This document shows, one piece after another, positions 31,431 through 42,190 of a stretch of 64,000 nt of DNA (position 1 is the first letter of the stretch; the number at the start of each line of letters is the position of its first letter). The notes beneath the pieces are model-generated. The model was not told where the DNA came from and ran no database searches. It saw only the letters and a program-made list of their open reading frames with translations. The DNA lies in contig JAWHQI010000148.1 of the NCBI GenBank assembly GCA_033032865.1, positions 5,475,501 through 5,539,500 of the forward strand, in the 5' to 3' direction. The stretch is from Dactylorhiza incarnata (Eukaryota; Streptophyta; Magnoliopsida; Asparagales; Orchidaceae). The position numbers and the translations under genes were made by a program.

Positions 31431-31816
31431 TTCTTCTTTGCCAATTTCGGCAATCTCCCATGCCCCTTTAATGATAGGGGTCACGATGTGTTCAACCCGA
31501 TGTCGCCAAGTCTGATAGTTGGAAGGAGAGTTTGCGAAATTGGAGAGTGCATCGGCCTTGGAGTTTTTCTCCCTTGGGAAGTGCAAGATTTGGTACGAGG
31601 GTATCTTTTGGAGGAGAGACTTCATGAATGTTAGATATTGCGCCATCTGGTCGCTCCTTGCCTCATAATCCCCCTCGATATGTGAGACAACCAATTGTGA
31701 ATCGGTGTAGATTGTCAGGTTCTTTGCTTTAAGGTCGATGGCAAATCGGAGGCCAGCGATCACGGACTCGTATTTGGCGATGTTGTTGGTTGCTGGGAAC
31801 ATCAACCTGAGGACGT
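31422..31816 (-). pseudogene. E second RNase H, C-terminal two thirds
   Basis: The open frame reads LMFPATNNIAKYESVIAGL, then LTIYTDSQLVVSHIEGDYEA and ILHFPREKNSKADALSNFA. TDSQL carries a catalytic Asp of the archaeal-like RNase H typical of Tat elements. The N-terminal third (LYVDGDF) lies at 47984-48090 on the other side of element B. Confidence 0.88.
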
Positions 31817-33452
31817 TGATGAGTCCCAATTATATAGGGTTTTCGGACTCATCTAGGCTTGTTTTCTCACACGTGCACTACCCTTTTAGCGCTAAAATGC
31901 TCATATTTACTTTAGTTATCATTTTACATGTAGTGCACTCTTTTCGCCTATCGGGGTGTGCAATTGCGCATTCTGTGCTGGGGGTATGCCTTTGGGGGCT
32001 CCCCATGCCTGCTCATACTTGTATTATGGATGCTATGTGATTTCCTATGTGGTAAGAGCTTATATTTTGATTGAATGCAGGTGGATCAAACCCATGAGCT
32101 GAGCATTGCAGTCTGGGTAAATCGCACGACCGTGCATTTATTGTTAACGCACGATTGATGTGATCGTGCGATTTACTCATAGCTCTATGTGATGATGTTC
32201 ATTGTGAGTTTTCCTTAACGCACGATTGAATTCAATCATGCGTGAAAGAAAATGCACGACCTACCTGAATACCATCGAAATGTGTGGTCTGTCATACCCC
32301 GTGCATTTTTGGTCGCGCACGAGCGCACTACTCGTGCGTGAACAAAAATGCACGACCTTCCTGCAGCTCCAGGCACTGTTTATCTCTGTAAATCGCACGA
32401 CCCAAAATGCACGGTCGTGCATTTTGATTGTGTATTTCTTAATTTAACGCCTCTATTTAATTGTGCAGGTTCATTCAACCTAAAAGGATCAGATTGATCT
32501 TCTTCGCCTGTTCGAGGTCTGCTCTGCCATTTTTCCGCCGTTCCATCACCGCCCACCATTTGGAGGTACTCCGGATACATTCTTGGCTCAAATATTGAGC
32601 CGGAGTATCCTCTCGGCCTCCTCCATCGTTTGGAAGCATCCACTCTCCATTTCAAGATACAACTTGCTTCATCCTTGGAGTTCTCCGGCGAGAACATGGC
32701 CAAAGGTGATTTACAAAGAAGACGGGTCAATTAGAAGGAAGTGACAACTCCTCTCCGTACCCCCGATGTCAGTCGTGCACCGAGATCGGACAAGGCATGA
32801 CAACCCTTGATTCCGACCGTGAATCCCAGCAAGACCTCGTGCCTTGGTAGTAATTTCACCACTTTTATATTGTAGTATTTTTTTCTTAGATCATTGGTGT
32901 GTTCGAATGATGTTTGTTAAACCTAGTTATGTTATTTAGTATTTAATGTCTTTGTGAAATCATTATGTGTGGTTAATACAAGTGACGAGGGCCCCCATTC
33001 CAACCTCTATACCGCCTTTATGTTCGTGTGCAGCACTAACAATTGCTAGTGGCGTGCTTATTGACGAGGTGCTTGCAACCCTCATTTCGCCAGTGCAAAC
33101 CACCTAATCCGCTTGCCTACTCGTCCATCCACCCTTGTGAAGCAGTGCATAGCAGCATGCATAGTTTCCATCCCGCCAAGCGAAGCAGTGCATAGCGGCC
33201 TGCATAGGAGTAGTTGAGTTAGTTGTCTTATATTATTTTCCACAAACAAATCCAAACTTTCTGCAATCCTTCCGACCTAAAGGACTTAGATCTCAAGTCC
33301 TTCCTCGATAGATAACTCCACCTTAATGTGTTCCTTTGAGATTGATACTTGGGAACGTACTCCCATTTTATATTACTTGAACGATCGGTGCACTGCAGTT
33401 TCGTGCCGCAGACCTACCACGACCTATAGCGGTGTGTGAGATTCACACATCA
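31817..33452 (+). repeat. B 5' LTR
   Basis: Pairs with 46347-47983 at one base difference in length. It holds palindromic CGCACGA/TCGTGCG words at 32122-32425, a TATA-like CTCTATTTAATTG near 32450, and the U5 phrases GTGAATCCCAGCAAG and GCTTGCCTACTCG shared with C. Confidence 0.92.
32122..32425 (+). promoter_or_regulatory. CpG palindrome array in B LTR U3
   Basis: Inverted pairs such as CGCACGATTGATGTGATCGTGCG (arms CGCACGAT/ATCGTGCG, around 32149-32171) and CGCACGAGCGCACTACTCGTGCG-type arrangements near 32315-32340 recur, with spacing different from A and C. The partner array is 46653-46955, where several CG have become TG. Located directly upstream of the TATA-like site. Confidence 0.7.
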
Positions 33453-33458
33453 AGTTTT

Positions 33459-33474
33459 TGGTGCCGTTACCGTG
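33459..33474 (+). promoter_or_regulatory. Degenerate tRNA-Asp primer site of B
   Basis: TGGTGCCGTTACCGTG against the perfect TGGCGCCGTTGCCGGG of C: three mismatches. The six-base spacer AGTTTT after the LTR is the same. Consistent with an older, decayed element. Confidence 0.8.
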
Positions 33475-33689
33475 AAACACAGTCTTGTGAGTTGCTTAAG
33501 AGATAGCGACAAGAGATAAAGTCTTTTCCATTTCTATATCACATTTGTTTTAATTTAGTGTTTGAAAATTCTCTTATTATCTATTTTTAAGTATTTCAAA
33601 AATCAGGTTTCTGTTGATTTAATTTCTCCTTCGTGCATACTGAGTTATTTTTTAGCTTATATTATTTGTGAATCCATCTTTGCACCAAT

Positions 33690-34535
33690 ATGTATGCTTA
33701 TCAACAATGTAGATGGTGTAAATTGTTTAGTCATTCTAGTGATGCTTGTCATTTAGGAAGCAATAATTATAATCCGTACAATTCATCGTATGGAGAATCT
33801 AGATGTTCATACACTGAACCTACATATTATAATTATGCATCTCCATCGTGATCATTGCCTTCACCGGATGGTTTGGCCTCTACATGGTCAAAACCTACCG
33901 GGAAGCGCTGCTTGTTCTGTCAGAGTTTTGATCACACGTTGAAGGACTTTGAGAAATGGAAATTAAAATTGGAAGAGGATGATGAGACACTCATCACCAT
34001 TCCACCTTTTTCGTATCACACTATCCCTTCAAACTTCGAGGACAAATCTCATGGGAGCATGACGGATGTGTCCACTAGCGTCGATGTTGATCACTATGAT
34101 GACATTTTGGAGTTTTTTTCCTCTATGGTGCCATTCTTTCTTGTGGATTCTGTATCTGAGGATATTTCTTCCCTCCTTTCAGACTCTATCTTGAGTCTTA
34201 TTTCTTCTCAGATATTTTCCGATATCAGTATGCATGTATCTTCTGCTCTTATTGCCGAATTTCTAGATGTGCAGGATGAGCCTATGGAACCCGAAGCTGT
34301 GCTGAGTTGCACTGAGGATGATAATTTCCTTAGTGAGGAGGCTTCTAACTCATCACCAGAGGAGAAGGTTCAACTCATCACCAAAGTTCCTAGATGCTCA
34401 TATATGTCCTGTAGTGATTGTATTGAGATCAGCGATGATCCTTTTATGGAACCTGATGGGAGTGACACCGGGGCCACTCTTCCTGTGTTTGATTTTTTTA
34501 GTTCTTCATCCATTTTATTTCCTAATCATCTTTAG
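33690..34535 (+). pseudogene. B zinc-knuckle ORF with internal stop
   Basis: From ATG at 33690 the frame shows a first knuckle CRWCKLFSHSSDAC, a Tyr/Asn/Ser-rich linker, a TGA at 33849-33851, then in the same frame a second knuckle CLFCQSFDHTLKDF whose last Cys is now Phe, and an acidic Ser-rich tail with DGSDTGATLPVFDFFSSSS. Layout and several phrases match the protein of C. It is diverged in sequence but the same architecture, so the family is older than A and C. Confidence 0.85.
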
Positions 34536-35050
34536 AACAATGTTGGCATTGATAAATTCATCCTTCCTGCTCCCTCTCCTGCTTCAATTTCTGATATGTC
34601 ATATATCCCCCTGCAGGTGCATGAATTTTTGGACCAATGTTTGGGTGATTCTGAGTGGCAGTCTTGGAAGGAAAAGCAAATGGCAATGATGAATTCAATC
34701 GTCTGTTCCACCTCATCATCATTGCATGCATTTTCCTTGAAAGAATGGGTGCAGGGTGGTAAGCATTATTTCATCAATGACTGCCGTTTGGAGGAGATAA
34801 AGAGGATGAAGAAAGACAAAATTTGGAGATGGAAAGCTTCCGATCTTCTTGACTGCATCTGTTGGGTCTTCAGACCCATTTCTTTTATTTCCAGTTACTA
34901 CTTTAAATCAACTTACAGTTGATCATTAGGGCATGCATTTAATAATTAGGATTTATTAGTTTTCCCTTTATGCTTAGACACTTTTTAAAACTGCTTAATA
35001 CATGAATTAAGTCCAGCTTAAGGACGGTAAACAAAAGCGTTGTTGGGAGA
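34536..35050 (+). other. B interior between its ORF and element C
   Basis: Contains open fragments (34318-34689 and 34596-34922) that overlap B's ORF tail in other frames, including YIPLQVHEFLDQCLGDSEW. They may be a frameshifted continuation, but I see no domain. The GTTGGGAGA at the right end continues at 41120 as GGAGACAACCC, which is the target-site duplication of C. Confidence 0.5.
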
Positions 35051-35347
35051 TGATGAGTCCCATTTATATACACATTTATGGACTCATCTGGGCCGGTATT
35101 TGAGTCAATGCACTACATTTTAGATCCATAATCACTCATATTTGTTCTCTACCTGTTATTCCAAGCTAAGTGCACTTTTAGGCCCGTTTCGATGTATGTT
35201 CTTGTTTATCTTACTCATGCTTTATGTTGCAATTCACTTTCTATATTTGAGAATGTGTGGAATGCCCATTTACGTGGCCTGACGATCTTTAATGTTGATA
35301 CGGGGGTTGTGCGAGTGTTTCGGGGTGCAAAAACTGCACAAGAACAC

Positions 35348-35500
35348 TGCGCACGACCACTGGACATAGTGCGCACGACCACTGGTCGTGCGCTAGTGAT
35401 CGTGCATTAATTCCCACCTAAAAAGTGGCCTGACTGGCTTAACGCACGACCACTGGACATAGTGCGCACGACCACTGGTCGTGCGCCACTGATCGTGCGC
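35348..35500 (+). promoter_or_regulatory. CpG palindrome array in C LTR U3
   Basis: Two ~100-bp units each contain GCGCACGACCACTGGACATA followed by GCACGACCACTGGTCGTGC and a trailing TGATCGTGC. The 3' edge is about 20 bases from the TATA box, a promoter-proximal position. The partner array is 39984-40136. Confidence 0.8.
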
Positions 35501-35520
35501 ATTGAAAACCTGCACCTGTC

Positions 35521-35529
35521 TATAAATAG
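35521..35529 (+). promoter_or_regulatory. TATA box of C 5' LTR
   Basis: TATAAATAG directly after the palindrome array; repeated at 40157-40165 in the 3' LTR. Transcription would start about 30 bases downstream, near the TTCTTCGTTTCTAGG region. Confidence 0.8.
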
Positions 35530-36489
35530 CTGATCTGCGAAAACAACCGAAAACTTCTTCGTTTCTAGGTCTTTTTGAGCGCCGTTTTTTGCGTTTTTTT
35601 GTTCTAAGCCTCCTCTATTCATCTAGGGACTTCAAGGAAGAGATTGGATCTTACTTTCATCATCAAGGAAGGTTTAAAGAGCATTTGGACATCGCCGGGT
35701 CGTGACACGAAGAAGACGGGCCATTGGGAGGATGTGACAGCCCTCCTTTACCCCGGACGCAGTTGAGGACTGAGCTTGGACGCGGATTGACAACCCAGCG
35801 ATTCCAACCGTGAATCCCAGCAAGGCTTCGGATTCGGTCGAATCTCTTACTCTTTATTCTTTTGAAATGATGTTTGTATGTTAAACTCTCTATATTTTGG
35901 ATGAAGAGCTTGATAAATCCATATATGTAACTTTTATTTCATGTTTATGAAATTACTTTTGATTTATTCAAGTGTATGAGGTGCGCTATTGTCATTCATC
36001 TTCCATCCTCCATTACCCTCCATTCCATTCCGCTTAACTTCTCTTCCACTACGTGAGCCTACTCTTCCATTCGCCAAGCTAAGCGGTGCTAACGGCCCGT
36101 GTAATCCACTTCATTTCCGCTAGTGCGAACCACCTCATCCGCTTGCCTACTCGCCCATCCGCCTACCGAAGAAGTGCATCGCGTCCTGCATAGTTTCCAT
36201 CCGCCCGGCGAAGCAGCGCATAGCGGCCTGCATAGGAGTAGTGATTTAGTTGTTTTATTTTGTTTTCCGCAAATCAAAACAACCCCCCTTCGCGTTCCAT
36301 CCGACTAAAGGACTTCAATCTCAAGTCCTGCCTCAATAGTAAACTCCACCTTAATGTGTTCCTTGAGAGATTCGATACTTGGGGATTTACTTCCTCATAT
36401 TATTACTTGACAGCGACCGGTTCACTGCCGTTCAGATCGCAGTCTCGCTACCGCCTATAGCGGTGTGCAGGATTTGCGCATCAAGTTTT

Positions 36490-36507
36490 TGGCGCCGTTG
36501 CCGGGGA
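36490..36507 (+). promoter_or_regulatory. Primer-binding site of C (tRNA-Asp)
   Basis: TGGCGCCGTTGCCGGGGA is fully complementary to the 3' end of plant tRNA-Asp(GUC), six bases after the LTR. Confidence 0.92.
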
Positions 36508-36698
36508 ACACAGTCGTGTGAGTTTTCTGGAGAGGGAGAACCTGAGAGAGAAGCCCTTTCATTTGTAAATTGCATTTCTTTGTTTTATTTCTTTTTATTC
36601 CATTTTCCTATTTTAATTAGGTTGCTTTAGTAATTTTTGTTAGGTGTAGTATTTTGCACAATAGCATTTTTATTTTTGAATCGTTTTATCTTCGCACT

Positions 36699-37835
36699 AT
36701 GTGGGCACATCTTAATTTCCATTGCCGTTGGTGTGGAGCTACCTCCCACTCTAGTGATGAATGCCCTATGGAGAATAAGTGGAATAATTCTTATAGCCCG
36801 GCATATGGAGCACCGACTTCGTCTGATACTCCATATGGTGCGCGTAAGTCTTATGGCTACTCTGCTGAGCCTTTACCGTCTTACTTCTTTTCAGCTTCAG
36901 CCCCCGCTGTGCCAAAGAAGCCCGCTAGGCAGTGCCAGTTTTGTCGGAGCACTGATCATGTCTTGAAGGACTGTGCCGAGTATCTTCGCCAATTGGACGA
37001 GGATGACGAGCCGGATATCCGGATCGTCCCAACTCCTAAATCTGGCGGCACACCTTCAACATCCGGTTATGTATCTTTGTCACCTTCACATCTTGAAGGG
37101 AATGGCATGGATACGGTCACCGGATGTGCGGCCGATCTATGCACCAACATTGTTGAGCCTATTCTCCCAGTGCATCCACCACCCCTAGTGGATTCGATTC
37201 TTTGTGAGGAATCGGTGCTCGACTTTTATCCGAGCACTACTCCTCCCCCTGTTGTGCATACTATACTCGTCTCCGATGATATTGTTGAGGATGTGTCGCA
37301 GGATGAGGCTGGTGATCTGAGTGTTGTGCCTATTCCTATGAAGGAGGACAACCTTCTAGGTGAAGAGGAGCTTTCCTCAACACCGGTGGAGGAAGTCCAA
37401 ATCTTGGGCATGGCTACTGTCGATCCCGCTGAACCTTGCGGCATTGATGACAATGCCAACATTATTTTACTTCCCCAACCTGATGGGAGTGAGACCGGGA
37501 TCACTCCCCCGATTTCTGATTATTTTTTTCCTTCTTCTCTTTTATTTCTTGACCCCCCTTCTTCACCCGAGCCTGTGCAGGCTGAATCTTCACAGGTACT
37601 TCAGGAGGACTTGGAGCTTTGTGCTCAAGTCAATGATGAGTGTGTCCTTTTATGCGAGGAGGTTGATTCCTCCTCCATTAAGGAAGCCTCATTCGTTGCC
37701 TTCTCCTCCTGCGGACCTGCTGTGGACGATACCTTGCTGGGCAAGGATAGTTTTGGTGAGATGAGTGAGGACCAGGCCTCCTCCTCTTCTTACTTTCTTT
37801 TCCCTCTACCTGTGAGGAGCAGGTATTATATTTAG
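36699..37835 (+). CDS. C Gag-like double-zinc-knuckle acidic protein (378 aa)
   Basis: Start chosen at MWAHLNFHC because the homologue in A begins there; an upstream ATG at 36654 would add 15 residues. Knuckle 1 is C9-C12-H17-C22 and knuckle 2 is C79-C82-H87-C92, both CCHC, joined by a Tyr/Ser/Pro-rich linker. The rest is strongly acidic and Pro/Ser-rich, with repeated EE/DD patches and a Ser-rich FLFPLP end. CCHC knuckles bind nucleic acid, so RNA binding is likely. No capsid fold motif, protease or polymerase is visible, and knuckles lie at the N-terminus, opposite to ordinary Gag. Frame intact, unlike A and B. Possible Gag substitute or RNA chaperone (inference). Confidence 0.85.
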   Translation: MWAHLNFHCRWCGATSHSSDECPMENKWNNSYSPAYGAPTSSDTPYGARKSYGYSAEPLPSYFFSASAPAVPKKPARQCQFCRSTDHVLKDCAEYLRQLDEDDEPDIRIVPTPKSGGTPSTSGYVSLSPSHLEGNGMDTVTGCAADLCTNIVEPILPVHPPPLVDSILCEESVLDFYPSTTPPPVVHTILVSDDIVEDVSQDEAGDLSVVPIPMKEDNLLGEEELSSTPVEEVQILGMATVDPAEPCGIDDNANIILLPQPDGSETGITPPISDYFFPSSLLFLDPPSSPEPVQAESSQVLQEDLELCAQVNDECVLLCEEVDSSSIKEASFVAFSSCGPAVDDTLLGKDSFGEMSEDQASSSSYFLFPLPVRSRYYI

Positions 37836-39673
37836 GTAGAGGGGTGACTGCTCTGTCTCCGTATCGGTACCCGCTACCGATGCGCATATTAGAACAATTA
37901 CCTATGCATTTCCTTTTTCATAGGCCTATAAGCTAGAACTGTGCAAAACCTGAATAAGTCGTGCTGGGATGACAATAACCCCAGTAGTTATCTTACTTTT
38001 ATTACATTTTCATTTTCCTAGTTAGAGTAGTTAGTTAATTTCTGTTCAGTTTTAGCATTTCTGCTTTCTTTTGTTTTTGTGGAGCTCACCCCTGCAGGTA
38101 CTTATTGCAAACTCTGAATGGCGGGTTTGCTTCAGTTTTTCACGCGTCTTCTGGTATGCTCACTTCTGAGCATTGGGTAATCTCTTTCCCTGGACTTCAT
38201 TTTCAATTTTCATGGTTACATCATTTATGTCTATTGCTTAGATTTAGTCTGGGGGAGAGCCGCTATATGTTACCCACTGCACGTGCACATCTCATTTGCA
38301 TACTAGAAGTATTTTAATTTCAATTATTTAGTTATGTTCAATTGCACTGCACACCACTACACCCACTCGAGCGTGCACTAAGATGTTGGCACGTCTTGAG
38401 CCGAACTCATTTCTTTTCGTGTGATTTGGAAAATCACTGTGCTGGCTTAGGATTATGAGGCCGAGTAAAATGTTGACTCTGGTAGTGCTCCTAGTCGAGT
38501 GCTCATGTCTCGTAGGAATTCGTGTAGATTCAATTTCTTTTTATGCTTTTAGATTATATTTTTCTATTAGCGTAGATATTGTTTACTTTACTCAAAAAGT
38601 GGTGAATCCGGTGTGAATCAAATGGTAGCATAGGAATGTGTGTAGACGTTCGTTAGTCTCGTATTGCCCGAGTCGGGAGGAAGGATTATCTTTCTCGGTG
38701 GCTAGAACTTGCCCAAAGCGATTCTTGAAGCATGGGTATACGGTTAGTCAATTGCGTGAATGTGATATAGGCCATTATTTTGGCCCGGTTGAGCCTTTGT
38801 GCCCACTCCTATCGCTTTATCCTCGTTAGCCCAGTTGTGCCTACCCTTTCTTTGATTCAGCCCCGCTATTGTCTCACCAAAGCCTAAATGCCAAACCTAG
38901 TCGCACTCCCCAAATCTGAGCTTTAGCTGTTTAATATTTTCATGAGTTGGGTTGTTGATTTGGTGATATGTTTGTGAAGATTTGGATGTGTTATTGTTTA
39001 GTTGTTGAAAATGATAAGAAAAGAAAAGAAGAAAATGAGAGAAAGAAAAGAAGTGAAAAGAAAAGAAAAAGATTTGAGCTTTAATGAAAAAAATCTGTGT
39101 AAAAATTTATGTTTGGGAGTAGGCGGTGCACACACCCATGTTGTTAAGTCCAAGTCTGGGGGTGTGATGTACCCGTGTGTTTGTGTGGTGAATGAGGAGA
39201 ATTTCTGCATTAGCTCATTTTGGTTTAATATTTGAGCCATCGTCTTTATCATTGCATACCTCACCTAAACCCAAGCCCCATTTAAAACCTAAAGTCCTAT
39301 TGATTTACGCAATTGAGTCAAACCAGTGCCGTGGAGAGAGTGCGAACGGGCAAGCTTATGGTCACCGACATTGATGGATTTCAATGGAGTTGTCCCGAGC
39401 CCCGATCTTTGGCAATGTTCGCCTCAGCGTTCAGTTTACTTTCTTCCTATGTACGACCTTATGATTCACCGTGATTCGCCTTTTGCGTAAACGTAATATA
39501 TAAATACGCTCCTAGAAAATTATAAACCAATATGTATAATTAGAAATTTTGTCTACTGTATTTCTACGCACATGAGCATGCGACTTCGCATGGTACTCCG
39601 CTTGATAATTTCTTCGCCAGCTTATGTTTTTACTGTCCGCGAGAGATGGTTTGCTCGGGACGCGCAAACAAGT
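37836..39673 (+). other. C untranslated 3' region, conserved in A and B
   Basis: No gene. Highly conserved with A (7781-9500, reversed) and more loosely with B (41125-42190 and 45868-46330). Holds three G-runs of polypurine-tract type (about 38247-38256, 39153-39166 and 39674-39686), a purine-rich AAAGAAAAG tract at 39010-39075, and conserved phrases around 38580-38720. The frame at 39002-39235 is a by-product of the purine tract. Confidence 0.7.
39150..39167 (+). promoter_or_regulatory. Internal copy of the polypurine tract in C
   Basis: CCAAGTCTGGGGGTGTGATG is nearly the same as the terminal tract plus the first bases of the LTR (39674-39690). A has the matching copy at about 8287-8306. 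It may act as a central plus-strand primer. Confidence 0.55.
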
Positions 39674-39686
39674 AAGTCTGGGGGTG

Positions 39687-41119
39687 TGATGAGTCTCATT
39701 TATATACACATTTATGGACTCATCTGGGCCGGTATTTGAGTCAATGCACTACATTTTAGATCCATAATCACTCATATTTGTTCTCTACCTGTTATTCCAA
39801 GCTAAGTGCACTTTTAGGCCCGTTTCGATGTATTTTCTTGTTTATCTTACTCATGCTTTATGTTGCAATTCAATTTCTATATTTGAGAATGTGTGGAATG
39901 CCCATTTACGTGGCCTGACGATCTTTAATGTTGATACGGGGGTTGTGCGAGTGTTTCGGGGTGCAAAAACTGCACAGGAACACTGCGCACGACCACTGGA
40001 CATAGTGCGCACGACCACTGGTCGTGCGCTAGTGATCGTGCATTAATTCCCACCTAAAAAGTGGCCTGACTGGCTTAACGCAAGACCACTGGACATAGTG
40101 CGCATGACCACTGGTCGTGCGCCACTGATCGTGCGCATTGAAAACCTGCACCTGTCTATAAATAGCTGCTCCGCGAAAACAGCCGAAAACTTCTTCGTTT
40201 CTAGGTCTTTTTGAGCGTCGTTTTTTGCATTTTTTCATTCTAAGCCTCCTCTATTCATCTAGGGACTTCAAGGAAGAGATTGGATCTTACTTTCATCATC
40301 AAGGAAGGTTTAAAGAGCATTTGGACATCGACGGGTCGTGACACGAAGAAGACGGGCCATTGGGAGGAAGTGACAGCCCTCCTTTACCCCGGACGTAGTT
40401 GAGGACCGAGCTTGGACGCGGATTGACAACCCAGCGATTCCAACCGTGAATCCCAGCAAGGCTTCGGAGTCGGTCGAATCTCTTACTCTTTATTCTTTTG
40501 AAATGATGTTTGTATGCTAAACTCTCTATTTTTTGGATGAAGAGCTTGATAAATCCATATATGTAACTTTTATTTCATGTTTATGAAATTACTTTTGATT
40601 TATTCAAGTGTATGAGGTGCGCTATTGTCATTCATCTTCCATCCTCCATTACCCTCCATTCCATTCCGCTTAACTTCTCTTCCACTACGTGAGCCTACTC
40701 TTCTATTCGCCAAGCTAAGCGGTGCTAACGGCCCGTGTAATCCACTTCATTTCCGCTAGTGCGAACCACCTCATCCGCTTGCCTACTCGCCCATCCGCCT
40801 ACCGAAGCAGTGCATCGCGGCCTGCATAGTTTCCATCCGCCCTGCGAAGCAGCGCATAGCGGCCTGCATAGGAGTAGTGATTTAGTTGTTTTATTTTGTT
40901 TTCCGCAAATCAAAACAACCCCCCTTCGCGTTCCATCCGACTAAAGGACTTCAATCTCAAGTCCTGACTCAATAGTAAACTCCACCTTACTGTGTTCCTT
41001 GAGAGATTCGATACTTGGGGATTTACTTCCTCATATTATTACTTGACAGCGACCGGTTCACTGCCGTTCGGATCGCAGTCTCGCTACCGCCTATAGCGGT
41101 GTGCAGGATTTGCGCATCA
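39687..41119 (+). repeat. C 3' LTR
   Basis: Exactly 1433 bp, matching the 5' LTR; preceded by polypurine tract GTAAGTCTGGGGGTG. Carries the second palindrome array (39984-40136) and TATA box (40157-40165). Confidence 0.95.
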
Positions 41120-41124
41120 GGAGA

Positions 41125-42190
41125 CAACCCAAGTATATTTGTTTTTATTTTCTGTAATATGCTAATAGTTTAGTTTTATATATATTTTTGCTTGCAGTCT
41201 TTTTCTCGTAGGTGCGCGGAGATTATTTTGTTCGGCGGATGTTACGGCATTGTCCTGGTTTACACGCCAATCTTCTGGTATGCTCATTCTTGAGCATGGG
41301 TAATGTTTATTTCTTTACCCTCTTGTTAAATTCTTGCTTTAAGTATATTCAATTATGCACCTTATCTAAGACTGGGGGTTGGGATGACAAAGCGTGTACC
41401 TGTGCACACACTCAAGGCACATCATATTAGAAGTTTATTTTATATTTCTCTTGGGTCATATTCACCGCACACTATGCACCCATTTGAGCGCATGCTTAAC
41501 GGTAGGCATGCCATGAGTTTTAATCAATTCCTTGTTTGATTTTGGAAATTACCGTGCTAGTTGAGGATTGTGAAACGGAGTAAAATATTGACTCATGTAG
41601 TGCTCCTAGTCGACTGCTCATGGTTTGCATAGAAATCCATGTAGAGTAGATTTCGCTTTATACTTTTAGTTTTATATTTTTCTATTAGTGTAAATGTTGT
41701 TTACTCTACTCAAATTGGTGAATCCGGTGTGAATCAAATGGTAGTGTAGCGATGAGTGTAGATTATCGCAAAACTTGTATTGTTCGGGTCGAGAGGAAGG
41801 ATTGCCTTTCTCGGTGGCTAAGAACTTGCCCAATGCGACTTTCGAAGCATTAGCATAGGATAAGTCTATTGCTAAAGTATGATGTAGGCCATCATTTTGT
41901 CCCGGTTGAGCTCGTATACCATGCATATTACCTTACCCTAGCTAGCCCCTTTGTGCATGCCCTTCCTTTTGATTCAGCTTCACCTTTATCTCACCAAAGC
42001 TTAAAAGCCAATCCTAGTCGCGCACCCAAATCTGAGCTTTAGTCTTGTTGTATTTTCATTATTGGGGTGTTGATGTGGTGAATTTTATTTGTGGAGATTG
42101 TGGATGTGTTTATTGGAAAATTGCTGGAAAAAAAAAAGAAAGAAAGAAATACAAATGAATGAAAAAGAAAGAAAAAAAATATTTGTACGA
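41125..42190 (+). other. B interior: conserved untranslated block
   Basis: Resumes B after C. Parallels C at 38080-39080 in order (GTGGTGAATCCGGTGTGAATC-type phrase near 41710, TCTCACCAAAGC near 41990, A/G-rich tract at 42127-42180). Homology stops near 42190, where a foreign insertion starts. Confidence 0.7.

Larger units (their letters stand above)
30156..31816 (-). mobile_element. Element E (left part): Tat-lineage Ty3/gypsy, 3' portion
   Basis: Reads leftwards as second RNase H then integrase. It is separated from its upstream half (47984-50541) by element B. The coding frame joins in phase across B once the target duplication (GACGT/GACGC) is removed. On the left it is truncated at the edge of G about 80 bases after the integrase stop, so its 3' LTR is missing. 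Confidence 0.88.
35051..36483 (+). repeat. C 5' LTR
   Basis: Starts TGATGAGTCCCATTTATATA and ends GGATTTGCGCATCA. It includes the palindrome array (35348-35500), TATA box (35521-35529), and a transcribed part with tandem GCTTGCCTACTCGCCCATCC-type and GCGGCCTGCATAGGAG-type phrases also found in A and B. Equal in length to 39687-41119. Confidence 0.95.
35051..41119 (+). mobile_element. Element C: intact-looking zinc-knuckle LTR retrotransposon
   Basis: LTRs of exactly 1433 bp (35051-36483 and 39687-41119) and a 5-bp duplication GGAGA (35046-35050 and 41120-41124). A perfect tRNA-Asp primer site, one intact ORF, conserved untranslated block and polypurine tract follow. The 3203-bp interior equals that of A after removing D. 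The LTRs differ at only scattered positions by eye, so this is the youngest member. It encodes no enzymes and would need a helper in trans. TR-GAG-type; tRNA-Asp primer suggests Athila-like mobilisation (inference). Confidence 0.95.
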
